From positions 1-10,000 of the forward strand of contig JACVTC010000030.1 in assembly GCA_016946835.1 (NCBI GenBank): 10,000 bases of DNA, in the 5' to 3' direction. Of this stretch, positions 6,493 to 10,000 are shown piece by piece (position 1 is the stretch's first letter; each line of letters starts with the position of its first letter). The translations under genes were made by a program, and so were the position numbers. The notes beneath the pieces were generated by a model that saw only the letters and a list, made by a program, of their open reading frames with translations, was not told the DNA's origin and did no database searches. The DNA is from Neocallimastix lanati (nom. inval.). Taxonomy: Eukaryota; Neocallimastigomycota; Neocallimastigomycetes; Neocallimastigales; Neocallimastigaceae.

Positions 6493-7674
6493 ATGATTGA
6501 CGCTGCCAAATTACAGAAAGCATTACCAAATCTCATCGACTATGGAAAAGATGTTGATGGATGGATGCATGAATTCGTCAGAGTGATGGAGCTCTACGAT
6601 GTTATGGAACCAAGTAGAATTTTTGTCTGGGCCAAAGAAGCAGTCGAAGAAGACATGCATGGGGCCTTAAACTCTTTAAAAAGTAAGAATGGAAACGAAG
6701 TTAGATATCCCAGCTTCAAAGAAATCCAAGCTGCCGTTGAGGAGTACTTGCACATCACACCTAATGATAAATGTGCAGTATTAAAATCATTAAAAATTAA
6801 TAATAAAGAAACTATAAAAAAATTTAATCATAGATACAAAATATTATATAAAGGCCTACCAAGAGAATATCAAAAATTAATTTCAATAAAGGATTATACT
6901 ACTGCTATAAGTACACGGGTCTTTCCTTGTTCAAGAGTTATGACAACCGAATGCGAAACTTTATCTGAAGCTTTTAAGGTAGCTGAAGTATCTGAAGAAG
7001 CTGAAAAAGAAATAATCAGTAATATTGGGCAAGATAATAATAAGAATAGATCTAATTTAATGTTCGTGCAAAATTTGGATAGTCCTATAATGAATCACCC
7101 ATTTTATCAGAATTTTTATGGAGAACCTTCTTATAAACATAATATAAATCAAAGTACTAATAGAAATATTTACAATAATAATTTTCGTCCACCTTTTAGA
7201 AGGAATAACCGAAACTTTAGTAATGGTTCAAGATTTATGAACCTCAATAATAATTATAATACTAACGTCAATCAAAATATGAATAATATCATGGATAACA
7301 ACAACTATAATTATAATTATTTACCTAATAGAATACAAAATAGTAATAACTCTAATTACAATTATAAAAACAATAATATTAGTAACGATAACAATACCAA
7401 CAATATAGCTACCGCTGTTTTTCAAAATAGTAACGTATATGACAATAATAACAGTATTGATGCTAATATACTTACAACTACCATAAATAGAAATCCAGGG
7501 GTTATTCCAAATAAGGAATATAATAAAAGTTTTAATAAAGACTACCAAAATAGGAAAACTACTTGTTTCCGTTGTTTCCAAAATGGGCATAAGGCTTCAA
7601 ACTGCCCCTATTCGTTCAAACAATTAGCGGAAATGGAAGAAAGGGGAATGATCAACAAATCTTTAAACCACTAA
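6493..7674 (+). CDS. gag: Gag polyprotein of element 2, intact
   Basis: Structural protein forming the virus-like particle and binding element RNA; 393 aa. The start ATG is the first after the PBS and leader. Residues 1 to about 175 are a helical, charged capsid-like domain with a Trp-containing start (GWMHEFVRVMELYDV), as in gypsy Gags. Residues about 70-170 match the Gag fragment at the left end of the window. Residues about 210-355 are a long Asn/Tyr/Arg-rich linker. A CX2CX4HX4C zinc knuckle lies at C358, C361, H366 and C371. The stop lies four bases after a slippery heptamer, so pol is reached by -1 frameshift. The first 290 bp or so use C- or G-ending codons much more than the rest, a sharp composition break near 6780. 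Confidence 0.9.
   Translation: MIDAAKLQKALPNLIDYGKDVDGWMHEFVRVMELYDVMEPSRIFVWAKEAVEEDMHGALNSLKSKNGNEVRYPSFKEIQAAVEEYLHITPNDKCAVLKSLKINNKETIKKFNHRYKILYKGLPREYQKLISIKDYTTAISTRVFPCSRVMTTECETLSEAFKVAEVSEEAEKEIISNIGQDNNKNRSNLMFVQNLDSPIMNHPFYQNFYGEPSYKHNINQSTNRNIYNNNFRPPFRRNNRNFSNGSRFMNLNNNYNTNVNQNMNNIMDNNNYNYNYLPNRIQNSNNSNYNYKNNNISNDNNTNNIATAVFQNSNVYDNNNSIDANILTTTINRNPGVIPNKEYNKSFNKDYQNRKTTCFRCFQNGHKASNCPYSFKQLAEMEERGMINKSLNH
7662..7668 (+). promoter_or_regulatory. -1 ribosomal frameshift slippery heptamer TTTAAAC (element 2)
   Basis: Gag codons TCT TTA AAC CAC TAA place the heptamer as U UUA AAC, one of the best known -1 slippery sites. The -1 frame is open through this point (at least from 7623), passes the gag stop and runs on into the pol ORF. 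A stem-loop begins 8 nt downstream. Element 1 has the matching site at 625-631 with the same spacer length. Confidence 0.8.
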
Positions 7675-7676
7675 AT

Positions 7677-7694
7677 GGGAGAAGGATAACTTCC
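7677..7694 (+). promoter_or_regulatory. Possible frameshift-stimulating stem-loop
   Basis: GGGAG (7677-7681) can pair with CTTCC (7690-7694), including one G-U pair, around the loop AAGGATAA. It begins 8 nt after the slippery site, a usual spacing. The loop bases GATAA (7685-7689) could also pair with TTATC at 7736-7740 to give a pseudoknot. The stem alone is short, so this is tentative. Confidence 0.4.
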
Positions 7695-7712
7695 AGTAAA
7701 CAAACCAACCAC

Positions 7713-9605
7713 ATGGAAGACAATGCTAATAATTGTTATCATCATAATAGAAATATTAATAATAATAGTAACAATATTAATAATAATAGTAACAATATTA
7801 ATAATAAATATATTAATAATAATAATATGAATAACCATAATAAATCAATATCAAATTATCAACCTTTACATATTAATAAACCAATTGAAGTTCTTGCACC
7901 AGCTGTCAGAAAACAAAAAGAAAAAAACGTAAATTCCATTCCTTATAATAAAGAGAAATCCAATGATACATTAAAGAATAATCCGACGCCGATTCAAACA
8001 GCGGCTATGAGACATAACAACAAATATGATGCTTGTCTTAATGAAGGAAAAAAGGTGCATAACCAAAAGGATCAAAATATGGAAACTAATACTTTACCAA
8101 TTGAAGATGTAATTATGACTAAAGATGATATTGAAGATGGTATACCAAATAATGAAATTAATAAAAATAAGTCTACAAATACAGTAGATAAGAATACTAC
8201 TTTAGATAAAAATAATAAAACTATCTCTAATAGTAATCAAACCGAAAAATTGGAGTACTTAGATCCTTCAATTATAGCCGAGAAGAATATTAGAACGAGT
8301 AAAAGAAACAATTATGAAGAAAGAATTAAAGATATTATTGAAAATGCAAAGAAATCTCCACCTTCGTTAAGTAACAACAAAGAATCTAAAGAAAAACATA
8401 TTAAATTAATAGAACAATTTGATGATTATTTAATACAAGATCTATTAAAAGAAGTTGCATCTACTGAAGTTATTACTAAATTAGGATACTTACTTGATCT
8501 ATTCCCAAAATTCAGAACAGCATTTAGTAAAGCTTTGAGGCTTACTCCTAAAAGTAATGCTATTAATAATGTGATGACAATAGTTAATAAATTTAAAATA
8601 ATTAAAGTAAAAGGAAAAGTTGAAAATACCAATTGTGAGATATTTTTAGATACTTGCGCTAGTGTTAATGCTATTACAAGATCTGCTTTAGAAAAATATA
8701 ATATAAACAAACCTGCCATAGGAAGAATCTCAGAAACTATTTTTCAAGCTTGTTCAAACTCGACAATTGAATCCGAAATATATGAGCTAGAAATAACTAT
8801 AGGAGACAAGACTTTCCAAGATTATTTTAGAGTAATTGAAAAAGATGACCTTTTCGACATTCTAATTGGAGTTGATTCATTAAAGAAAAATAGGTTTGAT
8901 ATTAACCTAGTTAATGACTCATTGTATTATATTAATGAAGATAATACTTACAAGAAATTAGCTGACCTTTACTACGATATTAATCTGAAAAATCCAATTG
9001 ACTCAGGAGAAGAAATTAATAAAGAAAACAAAAATGCATCTACACCCTTACTACTTACTATAGTTATTCAGAATAAAGATAAACAATTAGAACAAACTAT
9101 TAATGTTAAAGAAAATCTAATAAATGATATTATTAATGCTGTACCTAGTGAACATAAGAACTCTATAAAAAAGCTATTCGAAATTTTTAAAGACATATTA
9201 GCTGTGAAGACTGATGACCTTGGAACTTCTAAATTATTACCACATAGAATTAATTTAATTCCAAATGCTAAATCTATCTTGAATGTTAAAGTCGAATATC
9301 AAGAGGGGAGGAAGAATGTCATAGCTGATGCCCTGTCTAGATTGGAAACTTCTGATAAACCTAAAGAAACAATAAATATTATATATAACAATAATAATGA
9401 AGTTGATAATAGTGATAATAGTATAAGTGATAATAATAATAATAATAATAATAATAATATTTACATAAGAATTTTTTTTTATTTATTAATATTTATTATC
9501 AATTATAAATTAAAAAATAATATATATAAAATAAATATGGTTTTTATCAAAAAAAAAAAAAAAAAAAACGCGTTTGAATTTCAACTTACAAAAATAAGCA
9601 TTTAG
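7713..9605 (+). CDS. pol: Internally deleted Pol of element 2: linker and protease fused to RNase H tail
   Basis: The frame is -1 to gag and open upstream of ATG 7713, so translation most likely enters by frameshifting and this ATG need not be used. Residues about 10-45 are an Asn-rich repeat; 55-72 hold the linker motif (APAVRKQKEKN) shared with element 1. Protease: D313-T-C (C for the usual G), with FDILIGVDSL at 381-390. Residues 509-517 (LPHRINLIP) match the start of RT in element 1, but by residue 523 the match jumps to the RNase H end (LNVKVEYQEGRKNVIADALSRL, 523-544). Compared with element 1, about 397 codons are missing in frame, including every RT catalytic Asp and three of the four RNase H residues. 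After about 550 the protein is Asn-rich and then an arbitrary reading of AT-rich DNA. There is no integrase. Confidence 0.85.
   Translation: MEDNANNCYHHNRNINNNSNNINNNSNNINNKYINNNNMNNHNKSISNYQPLHINKPIEVLAPAVRKQKEKNVNSIPYNKEKSNDTLKNNPTPIQTAAMRHNNKYDACLNEGKKVHNQKDQNMETNTLPIEDVIMTKDDIEDGIPNNEINKNKSTNTVDKNTTLDKNNKTISNSNQTEKLEYLDPSIIAEKNIRTSKRNNYEERIKDIIENAKKSPPSLSNNKESKEKHIKLIEQFDDYLIQDLLKEVASTEVITKLGYLLDLFPKFRTAFSKALRLTPKSNAINNVMTIVNKFKIIKVKGKVENTNCEIFLDTCASVNAITRSALEKYNINKPAIGRISETIFQACSNSTIESEIYELEITIGDKTFQDYFRVIEKDDLFDILIGVDSLKKNRFDINLVNDSLYYINEDNTYKKLADLYYDINLKNPIDSGEEINKENKNASTPLLLTIVIQNKDKQLEQTINVKENLINDIINAVPSEHKNSIKKLFEIFKDILAVKTDDLGTSKLLPHRINLIPNAKSILNVKVEYQEGRKNVIADALSRLETSDKPKETINIIYNNNNEVDNSDNSISDNNNNNNNNNIYIRIFFYLLIFIINYKLKNNIYKINMVFIKKKKKKNAFEFQLTKISI
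7752..7808 (+). repeat. 21-bp tandem repeat coding for Asn-rich heptapeptides
   Basis: Two exact copies of a 21-bp unit (7752-7772 and 7773-7793), starting AATATTAATAATAATAG, are followed by a partial third. The unit is a multiple of three, so it adds NINNNSN-like heptapeptides in the linker without breaking the frame. Confidence 0.75.
9264..9290 (+). other. RT/RNase H deletion junction
   Basis: The reading changes here from RT-start homology (INLIPNAKS) to RNase H-end homology (LNVKVEYQEGRKN). The join lies at about 9273-9281. Two similar 9-mers, AATGCTAAA (9264-9272) and AATGTTAAA (9282-9290), flank it and may reflect a template jump. Confidence 0.65.
9430..9459 (+). repeat. (TAA)n microsatellite
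   Basis: Nearly ten uninterrupted TAA/AAT units, read as poly-Asn in the pol frame. After it the translation no longer looks like a protein domain, so it marks the practical end of element 2 homology. Confidence 0.85.
9549..9568 (+). repeat. A20 homopolymer followed by CGCG
   Basis: Twenty As lie at the end of the pol ORF (read as Lys), followed by CGCGTTTGAATTTC, a rare CG-containing word here. It could be a simple A-tract or the trace of a polyadenylated copy; no target-site duplication could be identified. Confidence 0.5.
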
Positions 9606-9708
9606 CTATTATTGAAAAGTTTAATAAAATAATTCACATTTCTAATCCAGTAATTTCTTTTATTAGATATAAATAATAAAATATAATAAAAATATAATAA
9701 TAGATTAT
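9606..9708. other. AT-rich spacer, no gene seen
   Basis: A short A/T stretch between the end of the pol frame and the minisatellite. It has no open frame, no second purine tract and no LTR-like TG...CA end that matches the putative 5' LTR. Confidence 0.5.
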
Positions 9709-9983
9709 AATAGTAAAATATAATAGTAAAATATAATAGTAAAAAAATTAATAGTAAAATATAATAGTAAAATAGAATAGTAAAATAGAATAGTAAAATA
9801 GAATAGTAAAATAGAATAGTAAAATAGAATAGTAAAATAGAATAGTAAAATAGAATAGTAAAATAGAATAGTAAAATAGAATAGTAAAATATAATAGTAA
9901 AATATAATAGTAAAATAGAATAGTAAAATATAATAGTAAAATAGAATAGTAAAATAGAATAGTAAAATATAATATTAAAATAT
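9709..9983. repeat. 13-bp AT minisatellite, about 21 copies
   Basis: The unit is AATAGTAAAATAK, with G or T at the last base. Copies start at 9709, 9722, 9735 (expanded to 15 bp), 9750 and then every 13 bp from 9763 to 9971. Nine consecutive copies (9763-9879) are identical with G; the outer copies mix G and T, and the last is changed (AATATTAAAATAT). The minus strand of the unit contains no stop codon in any frame, which creates a false 79-codon ORF with a 13-residue repeat. Confidence 0.92.
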
Positions 9984-10000
9984 ACAAAGATATATAGACA

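Larger units (their letters stand above)
5967..9605 (+). mobile_element. Ty3/gypsy LTR retrotransposon, element 2 (internally deleted)
   Basis: It comprises a putative 5' LTR, a PBS, a leader of about 220 bp, intact gag, a -1 frameshift site, and a pol that keeps the linker and protease but jumps from the start of RT to the last RNase H motif. Integrase, purine tract and 3' LTR are absent before low-complexity DNA begins near 9400. It is related to element 1 in gag, protease and linker but clearly diverged. It can be at most a non-autonomous element needing RT and integrase in trans. The right end is uncertain and is set to the ORF end. Confidence 0.8.

Noticed and set aside
7321-7590. Minus-strand ORF of 89 codons, Ile/Val-rich
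   Set aside because: It is the complement of the Asn-rich linker and zinc knuckle of gag.
8426-8719. Minus-strand ORF of 97 codons
   Set aside because: It lies opposite the conserved protease of element 2, whose plus-strand reading is well supported.
9709-9983. CRISPR-like array
   Set aside because: Units are head-to-tail 13-mers with no spacers, in a eukaryotic retroelement setting.
9748-9987. Minus-strand ORF of 79 codons, hydrophobic, rich in Phe, Tyr, Leu and Ile
   Set aside because: It is only the 13-bp minisatellite read on the strand where the unit has no stop codon; the protein repeats every 13 residues in step with the DNA.

Overview
This is a eukaryotic, extremely AT-rich window filled with LTR-retrotransposon remains and low-complexity DNA. 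No host gene is recognisable. The standard genetic code (TAA, TAG and TGA all act as stops), Asn-rich low-complexity protein segments, an A/T desert and a 13-bp AT minisatellite fit an AT-rich lower eukaryote. My best guess is an anaerobic gut fungus (Neocallimastigomycota). A dictyostelid or an AT-rich microsporidian cannot be excluded from this sequence alone.

Layout. (1) 1-4712: the 3' part of a Ty3/gypsy (Metaviridae-type) element, 'element 1'. It has the C-terminal part of gag with a CCHC zinc knuckle and a frameshift near 285, a gag-pol linker broken by several frameshifts, and then a long unbroken pol (protease, reverse transcriptase, RNase H, integrase with a GPY/F-like tail, no chromodomain). 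A purine tract at 4700-4707 marks the start of its 3' LTR. (2) About 4713-5660: an A/T desert with a series of strong inverted repeats and one GC-rich hairpin carrying nine Cs. (3) 5671-6269: an inverted structure bounded by two LTR-end/primer-binding-site junctions pointing in opposite directions. It reads best as two LTRs of about 280 bp placed head to head, the right one being the 5' LTR of a second element. (4) 6252-9605: 'element 2', with PBS, leader, intact gag (393 aa) and a pol from which RT and most of RNase H have been removed in frame. Protease is fused directly to the last RNase H motif, and no integrase follows. (5) 9606-10000: AT-rich DNA ending in about 21 copies of a 13-bp minisatellite.

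How the genes work together. In both elements gag and pol lie in different frames, with pol in the -1 frame. Both gag ORFs end on a canonical -1 slippery heptamer (U UUA AAU in element 1, U UUA AAC in element 2), followed by an 8-nt spacer and a GGGA-starting segment. This supports Gag-Pol expression by -1 programmed ribosomal frameshifting in this lineage. Both proteases carry Asp-Ser/Thr-Cys where retropepsins normally have Asp-Ser/Thr-Gly. Element 2 keeps a Gag and a protease but cannot make RT or integrase, so it could move only with help in trans. Element 1 keeps RT, RNase H and integrase motifs but has a broken gag. The two are diverged relatives, not copies of one insertion.
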